Shown here in pieces: positions 10,008 to 21,520 of a stretch of DNA of 64,000 nt (within the stretch, counting starts at the first letter, position 1; each line of letters starts with the position of its first letter). The DNA lies in NCBI GenBank assembly GCA_026225945.1, contig JAMJFZ010002307.1, positions 1,336,001 through 1,400,000 of the forward strand, in the 5' to 3' direction. A program made the position numbers and the translations under genes. The notes beneath the pieces were generated by a model, which saw only the letters and a list, made by a program, of their open reading frames with translations, was not told the DNA's origin and searched no databases. The stretch comes from Cricetomys ansorgei. Its lineage: Eukaryota; Chordata; Mammalia; Rodentia; Nesomyidae.

Positions 10008-10330
10008 GCTGTATACTAGAGTTCTCTAGACAACAGGACCAGTAGGATGAATATATATCCGGCCTATCCTGAAGAGTAACAATCCTCACACTTGAGAGCC
10101 AGGAACCTGTAGTTGCTTGGTCCTTGAGGCTGGGTGTCTCAGCAGTCCCAATCTGGCCCAGAAAACCTAGAGAGTTCCAGAAGAGTCTCTGGTCCTTAGT
10201 CAGTGATGGAAGCCTAGAAGTTCTGGTTCTAATGTCAGCCAAGGAAACGGTAGCAACAACAAGGCTAATTGGCCAGCATAAAGGTTGAAAATCTTCCTCC
10301 TGCCTCTTTTGACCTGGGCTGCCACTGGAC
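10008..10330 (-). mobile_element. Interspersed rodent repeat, family not named
   Basis: The phrases 'actagagttctctagacaac', 'aggatgaatatatat', 'gaggctgggtgtctcagca' and 'ggttctaatgtcagcc' match a dispersed rodent repeat I remember with the same order of words (probably LTR-derived). I cannot give a family name. Strand is a guess from a possible polyadenylation orientation. Confidence 0.4.
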
Positions 10331-10869
10331 AGCACTGGCTGGCAGATTGACGGACGTGGTATAGAAACAAAAAGGCGGATTCTCCAGAGCAGAATCTCCT
10401 TTAATCAGAACAACTGAAGAGCCACAGTCTTGTGGTCTGACGGGGAGCTGGGAGGTTTTATAGGATGGACAGAGGGACTTTGGGATGGAAGATTCCATCT
10501 GCAGGTCAGTTCTCCTGCAGTCTCGAAGTGGTAGGTACCAGTCCAGGAGGTCTTTTGACCCTCTTATCAGAACATCCTGGAACTCAACAGCCCACAGGTG
10601 TTATAGTGACGTCCCTTCCTGTCTGGGTTATTTTTAGAGGGTTGTCTATCAACGTTCCAAGGATATTATTTGAGTATCCTGAATAATTCTCCAGACCTGT
10701 GAGTGCGATGAAGGAGTATCTGGCGGTCTCCACTAATGAGTGAACATGGGTGGTTAGGATGCAGAGAGACACTTCTTAGCTGTGAGAAGTGCTCTTCTGG
10801 GAAGAGATAATGCTCCACAGTTGGTAAATACCGCTTAAATGTGGCCTCATATTTTAGAAGGTAGGCCTG

Positions 10870-10948
10870 TTTTTCTCCACTTCAGATAGACACTGCTATG
10901 CTGAATGAAATAAGCCAGGGAAGGTCTTGTTCTATATCTGGGTAGCAC
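10870..10948 (+). mobile_element. Old L1 3'-end fragment
   Basis: The phrase 'tgctgaatgaaataagccag' is characteristic of the ORF2 end/3' region of old mammalian L1 copies. The rest is cut off by the LTR that begins at 10949. Confidence 0.5.
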
Positions 10949-11320
10949 TGTTATGGGGAGCCCACCAGAGATGACCACTCAGACACAGTTTATAGCCAAC
11001 TGAAAGTCTTTATTCCAGTTGGCTGGGACTATACTCAGGTATTCAGACCTCAGTGTAGCCCAGAGCATTTAGACCAAGGGACTTTTAAAGGCAAAAACTG
11101 CACCCTGTTATCTTGTTCAGCAGCTCCACGGGGAGGTTTGGAGAAGCAAGCAGTTTAACAGAAGCTAAGATAAGCGGTTAGCTGGGGTATCTTGACCTCG
11201 GATTCCTGGAACAGAGTTGGGCAATTTTCAATGGGATTCTCCATTAAAGGGATCAAATTCTAGCCAAACCTGAAACAGCCTCAGTAAGAATACAAGATAG
11301 AGAAACCTCTGCACTTCTCA
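10949..11320 (-). mobile_element. Endogenous retrovirus LTR
   Basis: Read on the minus strand it starts TGAGAAGTGCAG and ends CCCCATAACA, with an AATAAAG polyadenylation signal (plus strand CTTTATT, 11008-11014) about 65 bp from its 3' end. That spacing and the TG...CA ends fit a 372-bp LTR. No target duplication is visible; the upstream side is an AT minisatellite that may have destroyed it. Confidence 0.6.
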
Positions 11321-11450
11321 CCCCTAATATATTATATATGTAACATTATATATATTATATATCCCCTAATATATTATATATATAACATTATATATATTAT
11401 ATATCCCCTAATATATTATATATATAACATTATATATATTATTATATATC
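11321..11450. repeat. 42-bp AT-rich minisatellite, about 3 copies
   Basis: Units beginning CCCCTAATATATTATATAT start at 11321, 11363 and 11405, a constant 42-bp period. Each unit is close to self-complementary (ATATATTA / TAATATAT), so cruciform extrusion is likely. Confidence 0.92.
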
Positions 11451-12079
11451 TCAAAGAGAATCATTAGTGAAAAATAGTTACCCAAATAATAATATTTCAT
11501 GTGGTTAAGTATAATCTCTGAGGACTGCAGTCCCTTGAACTGTTAAAGAAACATTTTAATCTTGGTTATACTTTTCTGCTAGGTGTTTAAGGCCACGTGG
11601 GTAGCCAAATTTTTTTTTTTCTGTCAGGGTCAATTGAGGTCCCAGTCCTCGGGGATCACTTGGGCTTGTGAGGAATCTTGTGTACCACAAGCCTTTCTTT
11701 ACCAGTTGTCCACCTACTTGAGGTTAATTGAAAGGCCTTGCTTGGCCTGGCTGTGACTTCCCTTGGAAGCACTAAAGAAATCTTTCCTCTGGGTTGACTC
11801 TCTTCTTTGTAGACTAGACACTGGTGAGAACACAGAGTGGGTCCTCCTGGCTTCCCTGCACAAGGGGACAGGTGGCTTCCCACAGTTGCAGAACATTTCT
11901 AGAGATAGCCCCAGGTCCTCATTGACCTTGGAAGATGGGGTTGGGGCATTATCCCTTTCAGTTCCTCTGACCACATTAGAATAATCCCCAAGTATGGCTA
12001 TTAGGCACCCAGAAGACCAGCTACACCAGTCTGCCATTTGTAACTACTGTATAGTAGTTTCATCATCACATACTTATTT
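11451..12079. other. Unassigned sequence, possibly LTR-derived
   Basis: No family assigned. The region 11590-12045 has moderate GC, a CACGTG E-box near 11594-11599, and overlapping frames on both strands without domains. It may be part of the retroviral element whose LTR lies at 10949, but I see no retroviral motif. Confidence 0.35.
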
Positions 12080-12330
12080 TTTGTTTAGTTTTGAGATTGT
12101 ATTTTACATTTCTCCTCTCTTTTCTCCCTCCAAACTCTCCCATATACCCCTCCCTGCTCTCCTTTGAATTCAATGACCTCCATTGTTATTGCTTGCATAT
12201 ATGCATTTTACATACATATGCATTTCCAAATATAACCTGTCGAGTCCATATAATGTTACTTATATGTATGTTTTCAGAGCTGACTGCTCGGCACTGGACA
12301 ACCAAAGGGGTATTGGTGGCTGCATATCTG
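12080..12330 (-). mobile_element. L1 (Lx-type) 3' UTR fragment
   Basis: On the plus strand a CT-rich stretch ('cctctcttttctccctcc') is followed by 'ccaaatataacctgtcgagt', 'ccatataatgttacttatat' and 'gctgactgctcggcactgga'. The same words occur in the better copy at 48355-49050. This is the 3' end of a rodent L1 in minus orientation. Confidence 0.75.
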
Positions 12331-14689
12331 GCTCCCATTTTCTTCTCTGCCTCCTGCCTAGGGATGGGAGAGCTTGGTTACAGACACACACTGTGAAGCC
12401 CCTCCTCTTCAAAGAGCTTAAGAAGAGAGGAGCCCTTCTCTTGCCTCCTCAGCCCTCTTCTTCAGAGCCCTGCCGTGCTGCTTTCTGTCTGTCATCTTCC
12501 CTCGGCATTAATAACTTTCCTAATAAATTTCTGACCTCCACTAATCTGTCTCAGTATTCCCTTGAACCTACGTCCTGGACCTTTTAAAATGAGAATACAT
12601 TTAGTTATAAAAGTTTTGTTACATTATAAAATTTTACATCAACTACATAGATTTTGATAGATTTTTCCCCTAAAAGATTCTAAAAGAACTTATAATTACT
12701 TTAAATAGTTGAAGAAAATGAAAAGACATAAAAATGCTTATGTCAACTAAAGTATCTCTAAACAATATACATTAAAAATTATTAGATTATTACTACTTTT
12801 TTCTAGGAACATTCTTGATTGTGCAAGCTATAAATGTGCTTATAAAGGTGTTTATTTTTATTAAGATTGTGATAATTACAAAATGATGGATATATATGTT
12901 CGTCAGATATCTTTATGTTAAATTTCTTTCCCACAATAGGAATTACAGAAGATTCAACACCAATAAAAACCTAAAAATATTTAGGATTTGGTTGAGCTTG
13001 CCCTGTGTGTGACAGAAAGAAAGGCTATATTGTCAGAGCTTGCCAACCAATGTCTTACATTTAAAGGGTAACTAAATATTTAAATATGTTTTTTGTTAAA
13101 CGCTCAGAAAAATCTTTTATCTGATCTTTGCTAGGTGAACTTAAAAAGCATATTTAAAAGATTAGTTTATATGAGAGTGGGGGGAGAGGCGGCCCCTGGA
13201 TCCTCTCTGTTCCTCTTCCCACTGTGGCCACACTGCACAAATCTCCTTTCTCTGCCTTTCGCTGTTATTTGTCTCCTTAATTGGCCTGTTGAGGACGGAT
13301 GGCTAAGCCGAGCTTTTTGAGGTGTTGGGGCCCAGGCTTTGACCTTAAAAATTCCAGTAGCAAGCATAGAGAAAAAAAATCATTAAAAAATATGCCAAGA
13401 GCACCCTGGAGGTTCGCTGAGAGGGAAGGCGGTGATGTCATGGCTGTGGCACGACCACCCTTGGCTGCTATGCCCAGGAGCACGACAGACATAAACAGCA
13501 CCTCCACGCTGAAACCCACGTCACCCAAGCCACATGAAATGCACGCCGCTGTGTGCCAATCTAACGTCTGCACTCACCCTCGCAGTCACCACGGATCATT
13601 TCTGCTTTTGACTCTACTGATGTGGAAGGTAAGGCTGGGGGGAGAGAAACCCTTGTGTCTACCAAGCTCCCCAGCAATGAAACTCATCCTAAGGATGGGG
13701 AGCTTGGCTCTAGTGACACCCCAGGGCTTCCATATTCAGAGCTTCAGGTAACTAACAAAGTAGTAATAGAATCAACAGGAAAGAGCTACTGATACTGAGG
13801 TCAGGTCTGAAAAGGACCAGAGGGGGGTGGGCAGCCCTCCTCTGGTTGTGTGTGACCCACAGAAAGAGACAGAAGAGCCCTGGATCATTTAACACGATTG
13901 GGAATGCATAGGACCTGATTCTGCCCTTTGCTCCCTGCATGGCCTCAGGGAAATGACAGATCTTTCCAAACAATATAGGTTTAGGAGATCATCAAATCAA
14001 GCAGTATGTGCGAATGTCTTAATGGACACGCTAGTATGTGTTCAGTATGAGCTAATGATGAGTCAGGCATTTAAGATGAAATGGGGCAGATGGAAGATGC
14101 CATAATTCTGAGACTTTTACCAAGGCAGCAGGGCAGGTATAGTTCTGAGCTGGTCACAGTGGCACCAGTCACATGCCCTTTGTCTTGGAGGAAACACTGA
14201 GGAAGACTGTGGGCTCTGGTCTAACAGAGCTGCAGTTCCCAGGTAGGGAGAGGCTGTAAGATGACGGACACTCATGCTCCTCCTGCCACAGCATTTAGTT
14301 GGTCAGCACAATGGACCTGAAGGATGAGAGCTTCCCCCAGCCCAGCTCCAATCAGGGTGAGGAAGGCTGGAAGGGCAAATACGACACTTTAAACATGAAG
14401 TTTTGCGGCCATAATATTAAAGAAACAAGCTCAATTTAGTAAGTGCAGGTTGTGTGGCAGTTTCCTCCAAGTTTAACTCCTTCCATCCTAGAAGGAAACT
14501 TCTTTTCCTCTATGACATAAGATGTAAAAATGGAGGTGAACACTCCGTCCTGCCAGGGAGCTCCTTAGGAGTGAAAGGAAACAATTCAAAATAGCCTCAG
14601 GAAGTACCTGAAACCGAACAGATTTACTAGGCCCCTCCTTCCCCAAGAGTTTATAAGCAGTAAGGGCTGAGTGTCACTCCCAGTCAAAC
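12331..14689. other. Long unassigned stretch, AT-rich then mixed
   Basis: 12590-13160 is AT-rich and single-copy looking. About 13190-13350 has a 'gctgttatttgtctcctta' then 'ggcctgttgaggacgga' stretch that resembles an LTR R-U5 end, but boundaries cannot be set. The 150-aa frame at 13299-13751 and its opposite-strand partner have no recognisable domain. I see no exon I would defend. Confidence 0.45.
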
Positions 14690-14975
14690 CTGGAAAAAGC
14701 AGAGACTAGACAAGCTGCCTGGAAGGCTGTGCACTGGGAAAAGACAGCTTGAGCTGTCTGCAAGCTGTACAGTGGCTTTCAGAGATGCAGCTGTCTCTGA
14801 TTCATCTGTGCTCCTATAAGCAACCCCTCACTCATATTCTTGTAAGTAACCACAGCAAAACTCTTTGGTTCACCAGGTTGCTCTTGGTGGTATCCATATT
14901 TTGGCCTATCATTAGCTCCCTGTCTGGGATGAGTAGACATTTGCCAATGTCTCCCAAGGAATAGTGCCACAAACA
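14690..14975 (+). mobile_element. Possible LTR fragment
   Basis: Phrases such as 'ctataagcaacccctcactc', 'ttcttgtaagtaaccacagc' and 'tttggttcaccaggttgctc' recall a dispersed rodent LTR, and 'ctataag' could be a TATA-like site. Family and ends are uncertain. Confidence 0.35.
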
Positions 14976-15161
14976 GTGCCAAAAAATGTTATACATGATG
15001 GGTATCCAAGATATTTGTCAATGGTTGAATCAACTGCCCTGTGAATCAGACTCTGGTTTATGTATTTCCTAGCTTTTTCTAGAGTATATGTGACAGACAA
15101 TTATTTTTAGGAATTAAGTCATCCTATAGTTAAGTCTAAGTGTTAATCTGAAAGTAAATTC

Positions 15162-15338
15162 TGTCTTAGTCTATCTTCTATTGATATCAGAAAACCTGAG
15201 ACTGAGTAATTTATATGACTTTAGATTTAGATTTATATAAATAAATTTATATTTATATGGTTTTGGATTCTGGTAGGTTCAAAGTCATGGGGGCACATCT
15301 GCTAAGAGGCTTCTTAATGATTAATCATAGTCCCTATG

Positions 15339-15379
<41 letters not shown>

Positions 15380-15552
15380 CTAGCTGTGTTGACAAGACCT
15401 GGGTTGTTTTCTTCCTCTTGAGCCACAGCATGCATGGATGAAGAGTCATCCTGATCCCTGCATCCCAGTGAGTGGCTGGAACCCAACCCATGCAGTGCTT
15501 CTCTCCCTTGGTGAAAACATGAAGGGGCTGCTGCCGGCTTTTAAGCCCACAC
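15162..15552 (-). mobile_element. MaLR LTR (MST/MLT-like), carrying a CA repeat
   Basis: On the plus strand 'tgtcttagtctatcttctat', 'gagactgagtaatttatat', 'caaagtcatgggggcac' and 'ccctaggctg'-like words follow the reversed MST-type LTR. A CA microsatellite occupies 15341-15377 within it. Confidence 0.6.
15341..15377 (+). repeat. (CA)n microsatellite
   Basis: About 18 uninterrupted CA units inside a MaLR LTR. Likely polymorphic, with Z-DNA potential. Confidence 0.97.
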
Positions 15553-16097
15553 TGGAGAGAATTTTACACACACAAAAATAATCCAGTGCTTACTTGGTCT
15601 ACAGAGTGCTGAAGCAAAAACACTGTCCAAGGGGATAAGCTGGGGATGGGAGATTGGGGGTGGGGGTGGGACACAGGCAGTTTCATGCTACATGGTTCAG
15701 CTGGGACTTGACCCAGTGAAAGATCCAAACCTGTGCAAAAGAGCAATACTCATTTTGAGGTGTATTTGAATTTTGCATGAAAGTCTATGATTTTAAGTCT
15801 ATGGTTTTTACATTCTGTTAGATAGAATGTAGCCTTGGGCGGGCCATGTGGAGGCTGGGGAAGAAAAGCCTACCTAGTCTCTGCCCCCTGTCACCAGAGC
15901 TGAAAACCTGCAACAATGGGAAAGACTAAGCCCAAACTTTAGGGTGGGGAAAAAAATAAGATAAAATAAACTTTAGCTCTTATCATCTATAAGTCAGACA
16001 CCAGGATCTTATCTATGAAATCCCTACAAACAAATCTTATCAAAGGAATCACAACTCCAACTTCCCCAACGTTTATGCTTTAAAGATAACTTTTACA

Positions 16098-16316
16098 AAA
16101 TGTACTTATTCTTCTTTGTGTGTAGGTGTGTGTGCCTGTGTGAGCTTATGTGCACCATGTGCTTGTAGGAATCTTCAAAGCCAGAGGAAGCCATAGGATC
16201 TCCTGGAGCCTGAGCCGGAGATGGTTGTGAACAACCATGTGGATGCTGGGAACTGAATTCAGGTCCTCTGCTACACCATTCCATGCTCTTAACCTCTGAG
16301 TCTCTCTCCAGGACCA
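16098..16316 (-). mobile_element. B2 SINE
   Basis: The minus strand gives the B2 order: 'ggtcctggagagagactcag', 'ggttaagagcatggaatgg', 'cctgaattcagttcccagca', 'tccacatggttgttcacaac', then a CA/TG-rich tail. Full length or nearly so. Confidence 0.92.
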
Positions 16317-16827
16317 TAAGAAGGATTTTTAAATGTTCAGCAGCACAGTGCCCACCCTATCTAGGTTAGCAAGGTTCTTCCCTGCTTCAGTAGTTTTTAA
16401 TCGTTTCCAACACTATGTCCTGGAACTCCAGTGATGCACGAGGAGAAAACAGAGAAGAATACTTTGATTTTTGCCCTCTTAGCCTCACGTTGGAACCTTC
16501 ACATTTTTCTACTGTGCTTCCTCAGAAAACACTAAAGGGAAAATAAAGATTCATACTAATATCTCAACAAAGTACCATCAGCCCTTGAGGCCCTTGGGAA
16601 CTGGTGTTAGGATGCCCTGTGGCTCCCAACACCAGTGCCTGCTCCAGTCTCTCACGTAACAAGGCAGTCTCTGCACATTCTCCTGAGTGCATTAAAACAA
16701 TGGCTGACTTATGCTAATAACACGGGATGCATGACCGTGGGGAATGTTACCACACCACACAGCTTGAGGAATAAAGAGGAAAAGACTCTGCACATGCTCG
16801 GTACAAGTACAAATGCTTTAGGAATTT

Positions 16828-16970
16828 TGGTGGCGTGTGTTTGTTTGAGATGGGGGATTCACACTGTGGCCCAGGCTAGCCTGAAATCCACTACATAGCC
16901 TATGCTAGTACTAGTCTCACTAGTCTCCAGAATACTGGGATTACAGCTCTGGGCCACCATGCCTGGATAC
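16828..16970 (-). mobile_element. B1-like SINE (diverged)
   Basis: The plus strand shows 'gtttgagatgggggattca', 'ggcccaggctagcctgaaat', 'aatactgggattacagctc' and 'gccaccatgcctgg', the reverse plan of a B1-type element. Confidence 0.85.
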
Positions 16971-16984
16971 AATTTTTTAAAGAC

Positions 16985-17215
16985 AGACTTTAAATTTATT
17001 TTTAACTTTTTATTGGATTTACTCATTTTATGTGTGAAGTGTTTTGCCTGTGTGCCTGTTATGTGCTTGGAGCCTACGGGGTCAGAAGAGGAAATCAGAG
17101 CCCCTGGAATTGGAGTTATGAATAGTTGTGAGCCAGCATGATAGTGCTGGGAATCGAACCCAAGTCCTCTGCAAGAGCTCCCAGTGCTCCCAACCTCAAG
17201 CCTTCTCTCCAGCTC
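16985..17215 (-). mobile_element. B2 SINE
   Basis: The plus strand runs from an AT tail through 'ttggagcctacggggtcaga', 'ggaattggagttatgaatag', 'gtgctgggaatcgaacccaa', 'gtcctctgcaagagctccca' and 'gccttctctccagctcc', the reverse order of B2. It follows a B1-like copy in the same orientation. Confidence 0.9.
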
Positions 17216-17635
17216 CCGCTTCCCTGTGAAGGTCCAGCTTGGGTTGCATCTGTCACGTTAATGACCCAGTGGCGACAGATCGTTATTAAAGCCCACTGGG
17301 ATTCAAGACTTCTTTCAAAAGAAAGCTTTTCTGTTAGAAATAAGTAGCCAGGGGAAATTAATATTTCACAGGAATGGGATTTCACTTCGACTGTTCCTTT
17401 GTTTGCCTTGGCATCTTACGCTGGTTCTGAGCACACGGGGGACAGTGGACCGAGCACAGCTGAAAAGCAGGTTTCAGCCTTCGTTACTCTGAACTTTAAG
17501 AACACACCATCCCGCCTGAGCCGAAGTCCTACTTCGTGCAAACCGAAACAAGTTGAACGCTTCCTGAAACTCCACCTTGAAATTCTGTGATCCTGGCATA
17601 CCTGAAATTATCTTTTATTTTCTTCTTCTGTGTTT

Positions 17636-17668
17636 GTGCGTGTGTGTGTGTGTGTGTGCACGCGCACA
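17636..17668 (+). repeat. (GT)n tract with GCGC core
   Basis: A short GT array runs into 'gcacgcgcacaca', alternating purine-pyrimidine throughout, so Z-DNA prone. Confidence 0.85.
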
Positions 17669-17734
17669 CATGTTTGAGTGTGCTACAGTACACTTGTATG
17701 TCTGAGGCAAGTGCAGACTCAAGGTCTTCCGTTT

Positions 17735-17885
17735 TATTCAGTAAGGCATGGTCTCAGTCAAGCTCAGAGCTCAGCCACACAGCCAGTCTCTATAACCAGC
17801 TTGCTCTGGGAGGCCCCTGTCTCTGTCTTCAGCATCTGGAATCACAGGTGGGCCGCCATGCCCTCCTGACATTTATAAGAGATCT
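17735..17885 (-). mobile_element. B3-like SINE (diverged)
   Basis: The plus strand has 'catggtctcagtcaagctca', 'cagccagtctctataacc', 'cccctgtctctgtcttcag', 'aatcacaggtgggccgccat'. This is the reversed B3 body, where a B2-like head is joined to a B1-like portion. Confidence 0.6.
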
Positions 17886-18314
17886 GAACTCCTATTGGTC
17901 CTTATATCTGCACAGCAAGCACTCAGCTACTGAACTCCCCGGCATACATTGCAATGTTTTCATAGCAAATGTTCAAATGTAGGGTTGGAGGATTGGAGCT
18001 GTGGCTTTGAGACTCCCTCTAGGGTTGGACCATTATCAAGCTTGCCTATAGGACCTTGACAGCATCAACAGAACTGCCCACACAGATACGAAATTTACAG
18101 TATCAATAACAACACATTATACCAGGTCCTCTCCTTGGATATGGCCTTGAGTATTATCCTGTTATCTTAGGGTTTTCTCAAGGTTGTTCCTGTTACCTTA
18201 TTTCTTTTCAAAACTAGCCCAGTAAGATGTCTAATGTTGATGCCATTTTGTTTTCTCTTTCTTTAAAAAAAAAAGCATTGCAAATTCCAGTAAACAGATG
18301 GGTTTAAGTGATTC
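17886..18314. other. Unassigned sequence
   Basis: No repeat family or gene recognised. Confidence 0.4.
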
Positions 18315-18415
18315 AGCATCAGGCAAGAGGTACAGCTCAGCGGTAGCATCTGCTGGTGTGTGCTGGGTTAGGGTCTCAGTAACACAGATACACACACACA
18401 CACACACCCACACCT
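18315..18415 (+). mobile_element. ID SINE with CA tail
   Basis: 'aagaggtacagctcagcggt' is the box A side of an ID element, with a 'gttagggtctcagtaacac' box B side. The tail has become a CA repeat at about 18386-18415. Confidence 0.75.
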
Positions 18416-19179
18416 TGGTGGGGGAGAGGGACGCATGGTATTTGGCACTGATCGAATAGTACAATATCACAGCAGAATTTTATAAACATAAAAGGGTTTT
18501 TTGATGCGTGACTATGGAGAAAATATTCTTATGCTAACTCCATTGAGAACAGCTCTAAAGGTGAGGCACAGTAGAAATATATAAAATGTTTAGAAGCTCA
18601 GAAAATCATTCCCAAGCTTAAATGCAAGAGCCATATGACACAACTGAATATTTTTACCAACAAAAAAAAAAAAAAAAGGAAAGACAAATTGTGTTTAGGA
18701 AAAATCATACGAGCATATTTACAGAAATAGAGGGCATAAAGAATATTGTGTCATTGTCCAAAGAAAGAAACTTGGGGCGATGACAGGAAAAAACTAGCTC
18801 TTATAATGCCTCACGTGTGTCTTCAGAGAAAATACTTAGTTGTAACCATTAGTATGGTGGTCACTAGCTTAAAAATACAAACCTTTTTACTTTGAATGAG
18901 CTCTTTGAAGCATTTCTCACCTCAAAATAATTTTATCTACTTACATATAGAATGTATAACATAAAATGCATATCATATATGTGTATAATGCATGCACATA
19001 CATTATATACATACATACAGGCCCATGTACTCTTTGCTTATAAATATATTCAAGCATATTCCTAATTCCACAGCCCAATCAGGACACATTATTTAATTAA
19101 ACCTTGATCACTGATCATTACCAGTATTTCATTGTAGCCATAGGCAAGTTTTTCTTATACATGCATCAGAATCCACATG
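18416..19179. other. Unassigned AT-rich sequence
   Basis: AT-rich, with an A-run at about 18661-18677 and a TA/CATA-rich patch near 18950-19020. No family or gene recognised. Confidence 0.45.
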
Positions 19180-19305
19180 AGGTCAAATGCCTGTAATCTC
19201 ACAATTGAGAGGCTGAGGGAGAAGAATCACAAGTTTGAAGCCAGCCTAGGCAATATAGTGAGCTCCAAGCTAGCCTGTGCTATGTATAAACCCTGACAAG
19301 GAAGA
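19180..19305 (+). mobile_element. B1-like SINE (old)
   Basis: 'aaatgcctgtaatctcacaa', 'gagaggctgagggagaagaa', 'tttgaagccagcctaggcaa' and 'gctagcctgtgctatg' follow B1 order without the CpG-rich words of young copies. Its tail leads straight into a purine tract. Confidence 0.8.
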
Positions 19306-19324
19306 AATAAAAAGAAAGAGAAGA

Positions 19325-19601
19325 GTGGGGAGTGGGGAGGGAGGGAGGGAAGAAGGAGGGAGAGAGAAAGGGAGGGAGGGAGGGAGAGAGGGAGGGAGGG
19401 AGGAAGGGAGAGAGGGAGAGAGGGAGGGAGGGAGAGAGGAAGAGAGGGACGGAAGGAGGAAGAGAAAGGAGGGAGGGAGAGAGGGAGGGAGGGAGAGGGA
19501 GGGAGGGAGAGAGGGAGAGAGGGAGAGAGGGAGAGAGGGGGAGGGAGGGAGGGAGAGAGAGGGAGGGAGGGAGGAAGAGAGGGAGGGAGAGAGGGAGGGA
19601 G
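19325..19601 (+). repeat. (GGGA)n/(GAGA)n polypurine tract, about 277 bp
   Basis: An almost pure G/A strand built of GGGA, GGAA and GAGA units, apparently expanded from the tail of the preceding B1. All six frames stay open, giving spurious Glu/Gly/Arg and Leu/Pro/Ser proteins. The mirror symmetry favours triplex (H-DNA). Confidence 0.97.
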
Positions 19602-19704
19602 TAAGTCTGCTCCCTGGATGCCCTCTTTTGGCCTCTTTTGGTATCAGCAAGCATCTGGCATACCTATACATCCATAGATACTTACAATTTTTTAAATGCT
19701 TCTA

Positions 19705-20560
19705 AATCAAATTCAACAATACATTAAAAAGATCAGATACCATGATCAATTTGATATCACTATAAGGATGAAAACACAATTTAGCATATGCAAATCAACA
19801 AACATAATAAATCATATAATTAAAATTGTGTACAAATATCACATACTCTCAAGAGATGAAAAAAAAAAAAAGCCTCTGGAAGAAAACGATGTTCCTTCAA
19901 GATAAAAATCCTGGGGAAACTAGAAACAGAACCGTCACCCCTCAACCTGACACAGGCTGGGTGTGATAGTCTTAGAGCCAACACTACACTGAATGAAGAA
20001 CTGAGAGCATGTTCTCAAAATCTGGGAAAAGAAGGATCCTCACTTTCTTCACTGTTACTCAAAATAAAGCTTGCGTTCTTAGCCAAAGAAATAAAGCAAG
20101 AAAAAGAAATAAAGGGATACATAGAAGAAAGTAAAAAGCCATTGTTATGCTTATTGCTAATTACATACTACATTTAAAAACCCTATAGACTCCATCAGAA
20201 ATCTCTTAGATCTGATAAACACTTTCAGCAAAATATCAGGGAAGAAACTTAATAATAAATATGGTGAGGCAGGGGGATCATAGTAACAATCTCATTACCA
20301 AGCTCAGAGAAGTACCTAGGGATAAGCCAAAGTAAAGATGTTGAAGACATTTAGAATGGACATCATACACTGAAGAATAAATACAAGATGGGTTCTGACC
20401 AAAAATACAATATTAAAGGTATCACAATTACTGTTTCCAAATCATATCAGAGTCATCGTGCTGAGAACAGTATGGCACAGATGTGAAAACACATAGGCCA
20501 CTGCAGTGGAGCAGAGGACCCAGTAAGCCCACAGATCCACAGCCATCTGAGGACATAAAA
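19705..20560 (+). mobile_element. Old L1 ORF2 fragment (reverse transcriptase region)
   Basis: The order of phrases follows L1 ORF2: 'gcaaatcaacaaacataata' then 'atcatataattaaaa' (the NINKVIHHINK region), 'gttcttagccaaagaaataa' (VLANAIRQ), 'gatctgataaacactttcag', and late 'aaggtatcacaattac', 'acagtatggcacag' and 'cacataggccactgcagtgg' (TVWYW...DQWNR region). Every segment has frameshifts and stops. No complete motif survives. An L1 3'-end-like phrase near 20670-20770 may be part of the same copy. Confidence 0.7.
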
Positions 20561-21286
20561 GCATCAACAAGGGGGAGGCAGCTGAGAAGTAGTGGCCCCA
20601 AGGCATGTACCAGGCCCTGTGCTCATTCCCGGCACTTCAACATCCAGCACAAACACGTCATCATGCTAGCCACCTTGATTTGATCACTATACTCTGTATC
20701 TGACTGTCACACTTGGCCCATGGGTGTGTACAATTATCGCATGGCAGTCTCAGAAACAAAGGCCAGAAAATACCCACCCACAAGCACGATTATACAACAT
20801 AAATCAGACCAATAAAACACTGCCTTTCATTCAGCAGATCTGCAAAGGCTGAGCTCGTGGTGGAACCAGGTGTTGACACACAGCGGGGTGGAGACAGATG
20901 GTGCGGCATCCGGGGAAATGGCAGACAAAATGAACCAACATTTCATGTGCGTGCCAAGACTCAACAGCTATAGCCTGAGAATACTTACTGAGGCACTATA
21001 AACATGAGGATATTTGCATATCAAGGCTGAAAAATCTGTGTGCGAGGATATTCACAGGGAAAAGTGTTGGTGCAAAACAAAAAAATTAACAATACATTGC
21101 TCAATGCACAGCGCCCATATACAAAACCTTTGGATCCTCTAAATTTTTAAACTTTTATAAATTAATATACAGCTGTGCAAAGATATCCAAGTTATATTCT
21201 GACCAAATAAAAGAACAACATATGTATTATTGTCCTGGTGAGTGCAAATGTGGGCGTGCACACACATGCACACACACACACAGATG
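20561..21286. other. Mostly unassigned, possible L1 3' remnants
   Basis: 'gatcactatactctgtatct' and 'gtgtacaattatcgcatgg' (about 20675-20745) recall the 3' end of old L1, but the rest is unrecognised. A CA patch lies at 21258-21282. Confidence 0.35.
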
Positions 21287-21294
21287 GTCTAGAA

Positions 21295-21512
21295 CAGCAG
21301 TCCTTAACCTGTGGGTCGCGAAAGGAATCACACAGTCCTTGCACAGGGGCCGCCTAAGACCATCTGCATACCAGATATTTACACTATGATTCACAACAGT
21401 AGCAAAATTATAGTTATGAAGTAGCAACAAAAACGATGTTATGGTTGGGGGTCACCCCAGCATGAGGAACTGTATTAGAGGGGTGTAGCATTAGGAAGGT
21501 TGAGATTCACTG
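21295..21512 (+). mobile_element. URR1 hAT-Charlie transposon with target duplication
   Basis: This is a 218-bp non-autonomous hAT element. The left end 'cagcagtccttaacctgtgg' and right end 'aaggttgagattcactg' are inverted repeats. Internal words 'gtgggtcgcg', 'tatttacactatgattcac', 'agcaaaattatagttatgaa' and 'atggttgggggtcacc' match the rodent URR1 consensus. Flanks 21287-21294 (GTCTAGAA) and 21513-21520 (ATCTAGGA) are an 8-bp target duplication with two changes, as hAT elements make. It has no coding capacity. Confidence 0.9.
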
Positions 21513-21520
21513 ATCTAGGA

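Noticed and set aside
13299..13751. 150-aa frame in repeat-poor sequence
   Set aside because: No recognisable domain, an overlapping minus-strand frame of similar length, and no splice or promoter evidence.
19270..19705. Several 90-142 aa frames rich in Glu/Arg/Gly or Ser/Pro/Leu
   Set aside because: All lie in the polypurine tract, where stop codons are nearly impossible in most frames.
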